Source of the DNA: Actinomyces slackii
GTDB lineage: Bacteria; Actinomycetota; Actinomycetes; Actinomycetales; Actinomycetaceae
Direction of reading: 5' to 3'
DNA: 64,000 nt
NCBI RefSeq assembly: GCF_900637295.1
Contig: NZ_LR134363.1
Coordinates: 930,001-994,000 of the forward strand
The notes beneath the pieces were generated by a model. That model was not told the DNA's origin. It worked only from the letters and a program-made list of their open reading frames with translations, and ran no database searches. How positions within the stretch are numbered: position 1 is the stretch's first letter; every line of letters begins with the position of its first letter. Positions 32,785-41,965 of the stretch are shown here, in pieces. The position numbers and the translations under genes are program-made.

Positions 32785-34131
32785 TCAGGCCCTGCGCTCG
32801 GCGCGCAGGGCCTGCCAGTACTCCAGGCGCTCCCGGATCCGTCGCTCGTGACCGTTGCCAGTGGGCTCGTAGAGAGGCTCGCGCTCCACGCCCTGCGGCA
32901 GGTAGTCGGCACCGGAAAAACCATCCTCGGCATCAGGGTCGTACTCGTATCCCTCGCCATAGCCCAGCTCCTTCATCAGGCGGGTGGGCGCGTTGAGGAT
33001 ATGCGCCGGCGGCATGAGCGAGCCCGTGCGGCGCGCGAGCCTCACCGCCCGGCCGTAGCCCCGGTAGATCGCCACCGATTTGGGCGCCGTCGCCAGATGC
33101 ACCACGGCCTGGGCGATGGCCAGCTCCCCCTCGGGGGATCCCAGTCGCTCGTAGGCCTGCCACGCGGCCAGGGCGATCTGCAGGGCGCCGGGGTCGGCCA
33201 TGCCCACGTCCTCACTGGCGAAGCGCACCAGGCGCCGCGCCACGTACAGCGGGTCCTCGCCGCCGGTGAGCATCCGGGCCAGCCAGTACAGCGCCGCATC
33301 CGGGTCCGAGCCGCGCATCGACTTATGCAGGGCGGAGATGAGGTTGTAGTGCTCCTCGGAGGACTTGTCGTACAGCGGCGCCCGCGAGGCGACCACATCC
33401 GTCAGCTCCCCTGCGCCCACGGGCCCGGCGCCTGCGGGCAGTCCCTGGATCTGCTCCACCATGCTCAGCAGGTAGCGCCCGTCGCCGTCGGCCATGGCCA
33501 GCAGGGCCGGGCGCGCCTCCGGGGTGAGCGGCAGGGCACGGCCGGTCAGGGCCTCCGCGCGAGCCAGCAGCTCGCCCAGCGCCTCCTCATCCAGGCGGCG
33601 CAGCACCATGACCTGACAGCGCGACAGCAGCGCCCCGTTGAGCTCGAAGCTCGGGTTCTCCGTGGTGGCGCCCACGAGCACCACCGTGCCGTCCTCCACG
33701 AAGGGCAGGAATGAGTCCTGCTGGGCGCGGTTGAACCGGTGGATCTCATCGACGAAGAGCATCGTGCCCTGGCCGATCTGGCGGCGCCGCCCTGCGGCGT
33801 CGAAGACTTTGCGCAGGTCGGCCACCCCGGAGAAGGTGGCGGAGATCTGCTCGAAGACCAGACCCGCGCGCTCGGCGAGCAGTCGGGCGATCGTGGTCTT
33901 TCCGCACCCCGGCGGGCCCCACAGGATGATCGAGGACAGGCGGCCGGCCTCCACCATCCGCCCCAGTGGGGCATCGGTCGCCAGCAGGTGATCCTGGCCG
34001 ACGACCTCGCTAAGGCTGCGCGGCCGAAGCCGGTCGGCCAAGGGGCGGGCGGGGTCGTCGACCATCGGGCCGCCGGACTCGGCGGCGGCATCGAAGAGCG
34101 AGGGTTCCTCCTGCGCGTGATGGCTGACCAT
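32785..34131 (-). CDS. rarA: replication-associated recombination ATPase RarA (MgsA)
   Basis: AAA+ ATPase of 448 aa related to clamp-loader subunits. It acts at stalled replication forks. Residues about 30-70 contain LADRLRPRSLSEVVGQDHLL and Walker A LWGPPGCGKTTIARLLAE. Walker B MLFVDEIHRFNRAQQD and sensor GATTENPSFELNGALLSRC follow. The C-terminal tetramerisation region contains HKSMRGSDPDAALYWLARML and RRLVRFASEDVGMADP, both diagnostic of RarA. The ATG is 6 nt after TAGGCT, so it is probably leaderless. Confidence 0.95.
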   Translation of the reverse strand: MVSHHAQEEPSLFDAAAESGGPMVDDPARPLADRLRPRSLSEVVGQDHLLATDAPLGRMVEAGRLSSIILWGPPGCGKTTIARLLAERAGLVFEQISATFSGVADLRKVFDAAGRRRQIGQGTMLFVDEIHRFNRAQQDSFLPFVEDGTVVLVGATTENPSFELNGALLSRCQVMVLRRLDEEALGELLARAEALTGRALPLTPEARPALLAMADGDGRYLLSMVEQIQGLPAGAGPVGAGELTDVVASRAPLYDKSSEEHYNLISALHKSMRGSDPDAALYWLARMLTGGEDPLYVARRLVRFASEDVGMADPGALQIALAAWQAYERLGSPEGELAIAQAVVHLATAPKSVAIYRGYGRAVRLARRTGSLMPPAHILNAPTRLMKELGYGEGYEYDPDAEDGFSGADYLPQGVEREPLYEPTGNGHERRIRERLEYWQALRAERRA

Positions 34132-34137
34132 GCCTTG

Positions 34138-34143
34138 AGCCTA
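34138..34143 (-). promoter_or_regulatory. -10 element of leaderless rarA
   Basis: On the minus strand TAGGCT, 6 nt (CAAGGC), then ATG at 34131. Confidence 0.55.
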
Positions 34144-34181
34144 CGGGCTGACCGGTCGTGCCCCGAGGCATCGGGCGGGCT

Positions 34182-34380
34182 TGCACATTCATTTCGCGGC
34201 CTGTGGGGCACGATTGGCGGAATGACGCGGTTGTGGTCGCCGGGCAGAGGTCGTGGAGGCAAGATGAATGTGCATCGACGCCGGCGATGCACATTCATCT
34301 CTGCTCCTGAGGCCGTCTCGGCAGACGGATCCTTGGAATGACGCCACATCGGGTGGCGGGGTCGCAGGATGAATGTGCAA
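34182..34380. repeat. four copies of GATGAATGTGCA in alternating orientation
   Basis: TGCACATTCAT at 34182-34192, GATGAATGTGCATCG at 34263-34277, CGATGCACATTCATC at 34285-34299 and GATGAATGTGCAA at 34368-34380. The middle two form a 15-bp inverted repeat with a 7-nt spacer. All lie between the rarA promoter and the 3' end of the Fe-S gene. Confidence 0.7.
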
Positions 34381-34390
34381 CTCGGGTGGC

Positions 34391-36910
34391 TCAGCCTCCC
34401 TGGCCGCGGTGGACTGCCTCGAGCATGAGGGTGGCGACGTCGGTCACGCGCACGTCCGCGCCCTCGCTGGCCACGCCGTCGGAGAGCATGGTGGTGCAGA
34501 AGGGGCAGGCTGTGGCCACCACCTGGGCCCCTGTGCCAATGGCCTCGCGGGAGCGCTCCACGGCGATGCGCGTGCCGATCGACTCCTCCATGAAGGCGCG
34601 CGCCCCGCCGCCTCCGCAGCAGAAGCCCCGCTCCTGGCTGCGGGGCATCTCCACCGTCGTGGCGCCCGTGGCCTCCAGCAGCTCGCGCGGCGGGGAGTAG
34701 ACCTGGTTGTGCCGGCCCAGGTAGCAGGCGTCGTGGTAGGTGACGGTGGGGGCGGCGGTGTCCTGGAGGAGGGCGCCTTGGCTACCATCCGCGGCCCTCG
34801 TCCCTCGGGCCGCTCCCGCCAGCCCCGCCACGCCTTCGGCGCCCTCCTCCAGGGCACCGCCTGCGCGGTCATCGACCTCCCTCCCCGCATCTGGGGGAAC
34901 GGGCGTCAGCCGCCCCTCGCGCACCAGCCGGTTGAGCAGCTGGGTGTAGTGGACCACCTCGTAGCGTCCCCCGATCTGCGGGTACTCCCGCGAGATCGTG
35001 TTGAAGCAGTGCGCGCAGGTCACCACGATGCGCTGGGCGCCGGCCTCCCGCAGGGTCTCAACGTTCTGGGCGGCGAGCATCTGGTAGAGGATCTCGTTGC
35101 CGGCGCGGCGGGCCGGGTCGCCGGTGCAGGTCTCGCCCTCGCCCAGGACCGCGAAGCTGACCCCGGCGGTGTGCAGCAGCTCGGCCACCGCCCGCGTGGT
35201 CTTCTTGGCGCGGTCCTCATAGGCGCCGGCGCAGCCCACCCAGAACAGGTAGTCGACCTCGGCGGCGGACTCCACGTCCTGGCCGATCACCGGCACCTCG
35301 AAGTCCAGGCCCTTGGCCCACTCCAGGCGCTTGCGCGCCGCCAGTCCCCACGGGTTCCCCTTGGACTCCAGCTTGCGGAACATGCCGCCCAGCTCCTTGG
35401 GGAAGGCCGACTCCATGAGCACCTGCTGGCGGCGCACATCCACCACATGGTCCACATGCTCGATATCCACCGGGCACTGATCCACGCAGGCCCCGCAGGT
35501 GGTGCAGGCCCACAGGACGTCGGCGGGGATGACCTCGCCGGCGAGCGGGGCGGGGGCCGTGGCCACGCCGGTCTCACCGGGCGCGGCCTTGGCCTCCAGG
35601 AGGGCCCCCAGGACGTCGCCGGTATGCGCCGTGCCCTCCACCAGGCCCAGGGAGGTCTCGCGAGCCAGCCCGTCATGGAGGCCCAGGAGTCGCCCCGCCC
35701 CCGAGGCGGGGCGCGCGGAGACCTGCTCGGCGCTGACCTCCTCGGGGCCGACGCCCATGGCCGCGGCGGCCCGCAGGTAGGGCGCGGCGGCGGCGTGATG
35801 GTCGCGCAGCGCCATGACGAAGAGCTTGGGGGACAGGGGCTTGCCGGTGTTCCAGGCGGGGCACAGGTCCTGGCATCGCCCGCACTCGGTGCAGGTGGAG
35901 AAGTCCAGCAGGCCCTTCCACGTGAAGTCCTCGATGCGCCCCACCCCCAGGCGCACCTCGGGCCCGGTGCCCTCCTCGGCGGCCTCCATGGCCTCCTCCA
36001 GGGCATCCATGGAGGCCTCGGTCAGCGGCTCGCCGCCCACCACGATCGGCTGGAGCGGGCCCAGCGCCTTGGCGCCGTCGATCTCGCGGCGGGCGTAGAC
36101 GTTGAGGAAGGCCAGGAAACGGTGCCAGGCCACTCCCATGGAGGGCTGGAGCCCCACCACCACGAACCAGCACATCGAGACCACCACCTTGACGGTGGCC
36201 ACCACGAGGATCGCGGCCTCCAGGCCGCCGGCCCCCAGGGGCGTGAGCAGCGGCCCGCTCCAGGCGGTCAGCGGGAAGTGCGTCCAGGTGGCCAGGGCGC
36301 GCTCGGCGGGATCTGCGGACAGCGCCAGGTGGGCGTGCTCCAGCATCCGCAGCACCAGGACGCAGGCCACCACGGCGATGATGATCGCCTCGACGAAGAC
36401 CGCCTGGGAGGCCGTCGATCCGGCGAAGCGCGAGGTGCGCGGCCGCCGCCCGCCCTCGGAGTCCGCCGGGTAGGTCGGGGCCGTGCGGGTCCGGGTCACC
36501 CGACGCCGCAGGATGGTCAGGCCCACGATCCCGGCCAGGGACAGCCAGGCGATGATCTCCACGGCCCAGGCCCACCAGGCGGCGTGCCCGATCAGCGGCA
36601 GCGCGAAGCTCGCCCCGCCCAGCACCTGGCCGTACCCGGTGACCAGGGTCAGGAAGAGCAGCGGGAAGGAGACCATGACCAGCCAGTGGGCGGCCCGGAT
36701 GAAGGGCCTGCCCTTGAAGGCGGAGTGCCCGACGACGGCCCCCAGCATCCCCACGGCGCGCCGGATCACGGGGCGCAGGCGCTCACGGGGGACGGGACGG
36801 CCCACGGCCAGACGGGCGGCAATTGTGCAACAGGCGCGTGCGAAAACCGCCACTCCGATCGTCGTCGCCACGGCGACGATGACGGCGCAGACGATCTGCA
36901 CAACGCTCAT
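34391..36910 (-). CDS. membrane-anchored Fe-S oxidoreductase (HdrD/GlpC-like CCG protein)
   Basis: An 839-aa protein. About five N-terminal TM segments (residues 5-260) are followed by two 4Fe-4S ferredoxin motifs, CTECGRCQDLCP and CTTCGACVDQCP. Two cysteine-rich CCG domains come next (CAHCFNTI; CYLGRHN with GFCCGGGGAR). CPFC lies near the C-terminus. This is the layout of actinobacterial heterodisulfide-reductase-related membrane proteins, which probably pass electrons between a cytosolic donor and a membrane acceptor. ATG 36910 is preferred (AGGAG 8 nt upstream) over GTG 36919, which overlaps the ribosome site. A hydrophilic insert near residue 700 (DDRAGGALEEGAEGVAG) splits the second CCG region. 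The acceptor is unknown. Confidence 0.85.
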   Translation of the reverse strand: MSVVQIVCAVIVAVATTIGVAVFARACCTIAARLAVGRPVPRERLRPVIRRAVGMLGAVVGHSAFKGRPFIRAAHWLVMVSFPLLFLTLVTGYGQVLGGASFALPLIGHAAWWAWAVEIIAWLSLAGIVGLTILRRRVTRTRTAPTYPADSEGGRRPRTSRFAGSTASQAVFVEAIIIAVVACVLVLRMLEHAHLALSADPAERALATWTHFPLTAWSGPLLTPLGAGGLEAAILVVATVKVVVSMCWFVVVGLQPSMGVAWHRFLAFLNVYARREIDGAKALGPLQPIVVGGEPLTEASMDALEEAMEAAEEGTGPEVRLGVGRIEDFTWKGLLDFSTCTECGRCQDLCPAWNTGKPLSPKLFVMALRDHHAAAAPYLRAAAAMGVGPEEVSAEQVSARPASGAGRLLGLHDGLARETSLGLVEGTAHTGDVLGALLEAKAAPGETGVATAPAPLAGEVIPADVLWACTTCGACVDQCPVDIEHVDHVVDVRRQQVLMESAFPKELGGMFRKLESKGNPWGLAARKRLEWAKGLDFEVPVIGQDVESAAEVDYLFWVGCAGAYEDRAKKTTRAVAELLHTAGVSFAVLGEGETCTGDPARRAGNEILYQMLAAQNVETLREAGAQRIVVTCAHCFNTISREYPQIGGRYEVVHYTQLLNRLVREGRLTPVPPDAGREVDDRAGGALEEGAEGVAGLAGAARGTRAADGSQGALLQDTAAPTVTYHDACYLGRHNQVYSPPRELLEATGATTVEMPRSQERGFCCGGGGARAFMEESIGTRIAVERSREAIGTGAQVVATACPFCTTMLSDGVASEGADVRVTDVATLMLEAVHRGQGG

Positions 36911-37220
36911 AACGGCCACTCCTCAGGGGATGGGGGCGCCAGCCGCGGCGCCCGGCCGGGCCCTCGCGGCGGCGGTCTTCGACGCGGCCACCAGCCTACT
37001 CGCGGCCGGTCGTGCCGCTCGGGAGCCGACGGCGCTCCACCGGTACGGCACCGCCCCATCCCGCCCAGCGGGGGCCGGGCGGGGAGATGGCGATATGGGG
37101 CTTGCGGCCCTCACCCCTCCGCCGCCAGAGCTGGGCCTCGCGGGCTGAGCGGTGGGCGCCCGCGGGCCTGCCGGGCCCGGGGCACGTCCGGTCGGGCCCA
37201 TGGTCTGGGCGGCCCGGGGC
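36911..37220. other. gene-free stretch upstream of Fe-S gene
   Basis: I see no supportable gene. On the minus strand TAGGCT at 36989-36994 is a possible -10 for the Fe-S gene with a leader of about 80 nt. The rest is GC-rich with no structure I would defend. Confidence 0.35.
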
Positions 37221-37514
37221 TCAGGCCTCGATGGCGGGCAGCGGGGCGTGGCGCTTGACGTACCACTTGGCGGCCTGGCGCAGGCCGAGCTGGCGGGTCA
37301 GGGCGATGGCCGCCCCGGAGATGACGGCGAAGGCCACCACCTCCATGAGCTTGTACTCCAGCACCTGGTCCTCCTCGCGAGGGGCCTGGTGGCCGGTGAT
37401 GGCCCGCCATCCCAGGGCCACGACCTTGTCGGCCACGAAGCCCGAGGCGAGGGTGGCCGCGGCCGCGGTGACCTTCCAGGCCAGGTCGGTGGAGCCGGCA
37501 TCCTTGTTGCCCAT
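37221..37514 (-). CDS. DUF4235 small membrane protein
   Basis: A 97-aa protein. AAGGAGG lies 4 nt before ATG 37514, which settles the start. DLAWKVTAAAATLASGFVAD is a first hydrophobic helix, VALGWRAITGHQAPREEDQV a conserved loop, and LMEVVAFAVISGAAIALTRQ a second helix ending in a basic tail (KWYVKRH). The family is actinobacterial, small and membrane-bound, with no known function. Confidence 0.85.
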   Translation of the reverse strand: MGNKDAGSTDLAWKVTAAAATLASGFVADKVVALGWRAITGHQAPREEDQVLEYKLMEVVAFAVISGAAIALTRQLGLRQAAKWYVKRHAPLPAIEA

Positions 37515-37608
37515 GTGTCCTCCTTGGCGCCCGCTCGGGCGCATCGCGTCGATCGGCGGCCGACGGCGGCCGGCCCCGCTGGCCCGATCATGCCCCATCC
37601 GCCCGCGA

Positions 37609-37693
37609 TCCGCCCGCATGAGCGCGGCGGGCGCCCCACCGGCCCCACGTGCCGGCCGAATTCAGATTCCGCCCGCATGAGCGCGGCGGGCGC
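37609..37693. repeat. 26-bp direct repeat, two copies
   Basis: Copies at 37609-37634 and 37668-37693 are identical. Each contains a small hairpin (CGCCCGC / GCGGGCG). They precede the thiamine riboswitch promoter and may terminate upstream transcription. Confidence 0.7.
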
Positions 37694-37731
37694 AGCGGGC
37701 TCACCGAGCGCAGCGGGACAGCCGCATCATC

Positions 37732-37737
37732 TAGGCT
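37732..37737 (+). promoter_or_regulatory. -10 element of the thiamine operon
   Basis: TAGGCT ends about 7 nt before the THI element begins, so the transcript should start at the riboswitch. Confidence 0.5.
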
Positions 37738-37742
37738 TGGCC

Positions 37743-37835
37743 CCACGACAGGGGAGCGCCTCCCGGCGCTGAGAGTGCGGATTCCCGCAGACCCTCGAAC
37801 CTGCTCCGGCTAGCACCGGCGAAGGAAGTCGAGCA
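37743..37835 (+). ncRNA. TPP riboswitch (THI element)
   Basis: Hallmarks in order: ACGACAGGGGAGC, the pyrimidine-sensing GCTGAGAGTGCGG, CCGCAGACCCTCGAACCTG, and the closing GAAGGAAGTCGAG. It lies 60 nt before the thiB start codon, so it probably blocks thiBPQ expression when thiamine pyrophosphate is abundant. In this class in actinobacteria, control is usually by hiding the ribosome site (here CAGGAGG before thiB). Confidence 0.95.
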
Positions 37836-37894
37836 TCTCCCCGGGCGCGGCCATCGCATCCGGGCCCTCCGGACCACCATCCAGGAGGCAGACC

Positions 37895-39022
37895 ATGATC
37901 CACCATCCCGCCCACTCCATCCCTCCCGCCCCGCACGCCCGGCCTGCCCGGTCCGCCCGACCCGCGCTGAGCCGCCGCGGCCTGCTGGGCGCCGCCGGCG
38001 CCGGTGCCGCCATGCTGGGCCTGGGCCTGGCCGCCTGCTCGGGCTCGGGGGGCTCGGGCGCGGGCTCCAAGAAGGTCACCGTGGTCACCCACGACTCCTT
38101 CTCCCTGTCCGAGGACGTCCTGGCCTCCTTCTCCTCCGAGACCGGCTACGAGCTGGTCCACACCACCTCCGGCGATGCCGGCGCCCTGGTCAACAAGCTC
38201 GTCCTGACCAAGGACGCGCCGCTGGGCGACGCCGTCTTCGGCATCGACAACACCTACGCCTCGCGCGCGCTGGAGCAGGGCATCATCGACACCACCACGG
38301 CGGTCACCCTGCCGGCCTCCGCCAAGCCCTACATCGTCGAGGACACCCCCGCCCTGGCCCCCATCGACATGGGGGACGTGTGCCTGAACATCGACACCGC
38401 CTACTTCTCCTCCAAGGGCCTGACGCCCCCCGCCACCTTCGAGGACGTGGCCAAGCCCGAGTACGCCGGCCTCCTGGTGGCGATCGACCCCTCGACCTCC
38501 TCGACCGGCATGGCCTGGCTGCTGGCCACGGTCGGGCACTTCGGCGCCGAGGGCTTCGCCGACTACTGGAAGAGCCTCGTGGCCGGCGGCGCCCGCATTG
38601 ACGCGGGATGGGAGGAGGCCTACTACACCAACTTCTCCGGAGCGGGGGAGGGCGGCACGTACCCGATCGTGGTCTCCTATGCCTCCTCCCCGGCCTACAC
38701 CCTCAGTGACGACGGCGCGTCGTCGACCACCTCGGCCCTGCTGGACACGGCCTTCCGCCAGGTCGAGTTCGCCGGGGTCCTGGCCGGCGCCGCCAACCCT
38801 AAGGGCGGGCGCGCCTTCGTGGAGTGGATGCTCACCCGCACCGTTCAGGAGGACATCCCCGGCCAGATGTACATGTACCCGGTCGACGACGGCGCCGCCC
38901 TTCCCACGGAGATCACGAGCTTCGGCCCCCTGGCCAAGGCCCCGGTCGAGGTGACCCCGGCCGATATCACCGCCAACCGCGAGACCTGGCTGGAGCAGTG
39001 GACCAAGGCCGTCGGCGCGTGA
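37895..39022 (+). CDS. thiB: thiamine ABC transporter substrate-binding lipoprotein
   Basis: A 375-aa extracellular binding protein. The N-terminus has a twin-arginine-like SRRGLLGAAGAG and lipobox LAAC, so it is an anchored lipoprotein. The mature part has KVTVVTHDSFSLSEDVLASF, PLGDAVFGIDNTYASRALEQ and IDMGDVCLNIDTAYF, all ThiB/TbpA features. CAGGAGG lies 4 nt upstream of the ATG. The TPP riboswitch directly upstream strongly supports thiamine or TPP as the ligand. Its stop overlaps the thiP start (GTGA). Confidence 0.93.
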   Translation: MIHHPAHSIPPAPHARPARSARPALSRRGLLGAAGAGAAMLGLGLAACSGSGGSGAGSKKVTVVTHDSFSLSEDVLASFSSETGYELVHTTSGDAGALVNKLVLTKDAPLGDAVFGIDNTYASRALEQGIIDTTTAVTLPASAKPYIVEDTPALAPIDMGDVCLNIDTAYFSSKGLTPPATFEDVAKPEYAGLLVAIDPSTSSTGMAWLLATVGHFGAEGFADYWKSLVAGGARIDAGWEEAYYTNFSGAGEGGTYPIVVSYASSPAYTLSDDGASSTTSALLDTAFRQVEFAGVLAGAANPKGGRAFVEWMLTRTVQEDIPGQMYMYPVDDGAALPTEITSFGPLAKAPVEVTPADITANRETWLEQWTKAVGA

Positions 39023-40968
39023 GCCCGGCCCGGCCCCACCCGGCCCGGCTTGCCCCGTCCGGCCCGTCGGACCCGTCCGGTCCTGCCCGGCCCCGTTCCG
39101 TTCCGTCCCGTCCTGCCCCGTCCGGCCCGCGCCCATCCCGGGCGGAGGGGGCGGCCTGGACGGTCGCCGTCGTGGGCCCCGCTCTCTTCCTGGGCGTGTT
39201 CTTCGCCTGGCCGGTGGCCAGCCTCATGGCCCGCGGCCTGGCCCCGGAGGGCGCACTGGACCTGGGGGGCGTCGTCGAGGTCCTGGCCCGCGAGCGCACC
39301 GGGCGCATCATCGGCCAGACCCTGGCCCAGGCCGCCCTGGGCACCGTCATCAGCGTGGTCCTGGCCCTGCCCGGGGCGCTGGTGCTCTACCGGCGCTCCT
39401 TCCCCGGACGGGACCTGCTGCGCGGCCTGGTCATCGCTCCCTTCGTCCTGCCCAGCGTGGTGGTGGGCCTGGCCTTCCACGCCCTGTTCTCCCCCTCCGG
39501 CCCCCTGGGCGGCGAGGTCGCGGGCCTGCGCCTGGAGGGGACGATGACCGCGGTGGTGGCGGCCCTGGTCTTCTTCAACTACGGGCTCGTGGTGCGGATG
39601 GTGGGCACCATGTGGTCCCGCCTGGATCCGCGCTCGGTGGAGGCCGCCCGGGCACTGGGCGCGGGGCCGCTGCGCGCATTCGCCACGGTGACCCTCCCGG
39701 CGCTGACCCCGGCCATCGCCTCGGCCGCCGCCCTGGTCTTCCTGTTCTGCGCCACCGCCTACGGGGTGGTGCTGGTGCTGGGAGGCATGGGCGCGGGCAC
39801 CATCGAGACCGAGATCTACGTCCTGACCGCCCAGTACCTGGACCTGCGGGGCGCGGCGGTCCTGTCGATCCTCCAGCTGCTGGTGATCGCCATGGTGCTG
39901 TGGGCCTGCGAGCGGGCCCGCCGCGCCACCCAGACGCGGCTGCGGCTGCGCCTGGACGTCCCGGCCCAGCCCCTGCGGGCCGCCGACGCCCCGGCCCTGG
40001 GGGTGACCCTGCTGGTGGTGGGAGGGCTGCTGGTGGCGCCCATGGCGGTGCTGGCGACCCGCTCGCTGCGCCGCGCGGGGCAGTGGACCCTGGCCAACTA
40101 CGCCGACCTGGGCACGACGGGTCGCCGCAACGCCCTGGTGGTCACGGTCTGGCAGGCCGCCGCCAACTCGGTGCGCGTGGCCCTGGCCGCCGCGGTGATC
40201 GCCCTGGTGGTGGGGGCGGCGGTGAGCCTGGTGGTCTCGCGCCGGCCCCGCGGGCGGGCGGCGCGCCGGGCCCTGGGGCTGCTGGACGCCGTCGTCATGC
40301 TGCCCCTGGGGGTCTCGGCGGTCACGGTGGGCTTCGGCTTCCTCATCACCCTGACCCGACCGCCCCTGGCCCTGACGAGCTCGTGGTGGATTCTGCCCCT
40401 GGCCCAGGCGGTGGTGGCGGTGCCGCTGGTGGTGCGCACCCTCCTGCCGGCGCTGCGGGCCATCGATCCGCGCCAGCGCGAGGCGGCCGCCTCCCTGGGG
40501 GCGGGGCCGGGACGGGTCCTGGCCACGGTGGATGGCCCCCAGCTGCTGCGCGCCAGCGGCCTGGCGGCGGGGCTGGCCCTGGCCACCTCCCTGGGGGAGT
40601 TCGGGGCGACGTCCTTCCTCGTGCGCCCTCAGGAGCCGACGCTGCCGGTGGTGGTCTTCCGCCTCATCTCCAGCCCGGGAGCCCAGAACCAGGGGATGGC
40701 GCTGGCTGCCGGGGTGGTCCTGGCGGTCGGGTCGACGGCGATCATGCTGGCCTGCGAATGGGCGCAGACGGCGCGCTCGCGCCGCGACCCGGACCGGGCG
40801 GGCATGAGCGGGGCAGCCACGGGGCGGGCGGGCCCCGAGGCGCGCCCTGACGTGGGCCCAGGTGTCGGCTCGGATGCGGGCCCCGGCGTCGGCCCGAAGG
40901 CGCGCCCCGCGCCGCCGGTCCCTGTGCCGTCCCTGCCCGCGCCGCCCGAGAGGAGCACTGATGCCTGA
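39019..40968 (+). CDS. thiP: thiamine ABC transporter permease (two-domain)
   Basis: A 649-aa membrane permease. GTG 39019 overlaps the thiB stop. After a Pro/Ser/Arg-rich start come two copies of the binding-protein-dependent permease domain, each with about six TM segments. EAA loops are EAARALGAGPLRAFATVTLP (first) and EAAASLGAGPGRVLATVDGP (second). Other markers are VIAPFVLPSVVVGLAFHALF and SLGEFGATSFLVRPQEPTLP. The length is longer than the usual ThiP because of the low-complexity ends. The last 8 nt overlap thiQ. Confidence 0.92.
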   Translation: MSPARPHPARLAPSGPSDPSGPARPRSVPSRPAPSGPRPSRAEGAAWTVAVVGPALFLGVFFAWPVASLMARGLAPEGALDLGGVVEVLARERTGRIIGQTLAQAALGTVISVVLALPGALVLYRRSFPGRDLLRGLVIAPFVLPSVVVGLAFHALFSPSGPLGGEVAGLRLEGTMTAVVAALVFFNYGLVVRMVGTMWSRLDPRSVEAARALGAGPLRAFATVTLPALTPAIASAAALVFLFCATAYGVVLVLGGMGAGTIETEIYVLTAQYLDLRGAAVLSILQLLVIAMVLWACERARRATQTRLRLRLDVPAQPLRAADAPALGVTLLVVGGLLVAPMAVLATRSLRRAGQWTLANYADLGTTGRRNALVVTVWQAAANSVRVALAAAVIALVVGAAVSLVVSRRPRGRAARRALGLLDAVVMLPLGVSAVTVGFGFLITLTRPPLALTSSWWILPLAQAVVAVPLVVRTLLPALRAIDPRQREAAASLGAGPGRVLATVDGPQLLRASGLAAGLALATSLGEFGATSFLVRPQEPTLPVVVFRLISSPGAQNQGMALAAGVVLAVGSTAIMLACEWAQTARSRRDPDRAGMSGAATGRAGPEARPDVGPGVGSDAGPGVGPKARPAPPVPVPSLPAPPERSTDA

Positions 40969-41965
40969 GATCGCCCTGAGCCTTGAGGGGCTGAGTGTCA
41001 GCTATGGGGGCCTGCGCGCCGTCGACGGCGTGGACCTGGATATGGCGCCGGGGGAGGTGGTGGCCCTCCTGGGGGCCTCGGGCTCGGGGAAGTCCTCCCT
41101 GCTGCGGGCCGTGGCCGGGCTGGAGGACGCCGAGGGCTCGATCGCCTGGCGGGGGGAGTCGGTTGTTCCCGTGCCGGTGCACCGGCGCGGCTTCGGCCTC
41201 ATGTTCCAGGACGGCCAGCTCTTCGAACATCGGGACGTGGGCGGCAATATCGCCTACGGCCTGGCCGGCATGGCGCGCCAGGAGCGGGACCGCCGCGTGG
41301 CCGAGATGCTCGAGCTGGTGGGGCTGTCGGGCTATGAGGGCCGGGCCATTGCCACGCTGTCGGGCGGTCAGGCCCAGCGCGTGGCCCTGGCGCGGGCCCT
41401 GGCGCCCCGGCCGCGCCTGCTGCTCCTCGATGAGCCGCTCTCCGCCCTGGACCGGGCCCTGCGCGAGCAGCTGGCGGCCGACCTGCGCGCCATCCTGCGG
41501 GACCAGGGCACCACCGCCCTGTATGTCACCCACGACCAGGATGAGGCCATGACCGTGGCCGACCGGGTGGGCATCATGAGCGCGGGCCGGCTCATGCGCG
41601 TGGGGAGCCCTGAGGAGCTGTGGTCGGATCCGGGCAGCCGGGAGGTGGCCGAGTTCCTGGGCTTCGGGCCCTTCCTGCCGGCCAAGACCGCCGCCCGGCT
41701 CGGCCTGCCGCCCGCCGACGGCCCGCAGGCGTCGGGGCTGCTGGCCCTGGCCCCGGGGGCCTTGGGCTCGGTGGAGGGGGAGGCCGAGCGCGGGGGCCCG
41801 GGCCTGGAGGCGCGGGTGGTCTCCTGCCGGCTGCGCCGCGGCCAGTGGGAGGCGGTGGCCGACGTCGAGGGGCTGGGGCGCGCCACGGTGCTGACCGCGC
41901 GACCTCACCGCCCCGGTGATCGCCTCGCCGTCGTCCTGGACCCCGCCCGCACCGCGTGGGTGTGA
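40961..41965 (+). CDS. thiQ: thiamine ABC transporter ATP-binding protein
   Basis: A 334-aa ABC ATPase. ATG 40961 follows GAGAGGAG by 6 nt and overlaps thiP by 8 nt. Walker A LLGASGSGKSSLLRAVAG, Q-loop LMFQDGQLFEHRDV, signature LSGGQAQRVALARAL, Walker B RLLLLDEPLSALD and switch VTHDQDEAMTVADR are all present. The C-terminal 90 residues form a TOBE-like extension. It powers uptake through ThiP. It ends the operon; about 75 nt later a copy of the 132-bp intergenic repeat begins. Confidence 0.92.
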   Translation: MPEIALSLEGLSVSYGGLRAVDGVDLDMAPGEVVALLGASGSGKSSLLRAVAGLEDAEGSIAWRGESVVPVPVHRRGFGLMFQDGQLFEHRDVGGNIAYGLAGMARQERDRRVAEMLELVGLSGYEGRAIATLSGGQAQRVALARALAPRPRLLLLDEPLSALDRALREQLAADLRAILRDQGTTALYVTHDQDEAMTVADRVGIMSAGRLMRVGSPEELWSDPGSREVAEFLGFGPFLPAKTAARLGLPPADGPQASGLLALAPGALGSVEGEAERGGPGLEARVVSCRLRRGQWEAVADVEGLGRATVLTARPHRPGDRLAVVLDPARTAWV

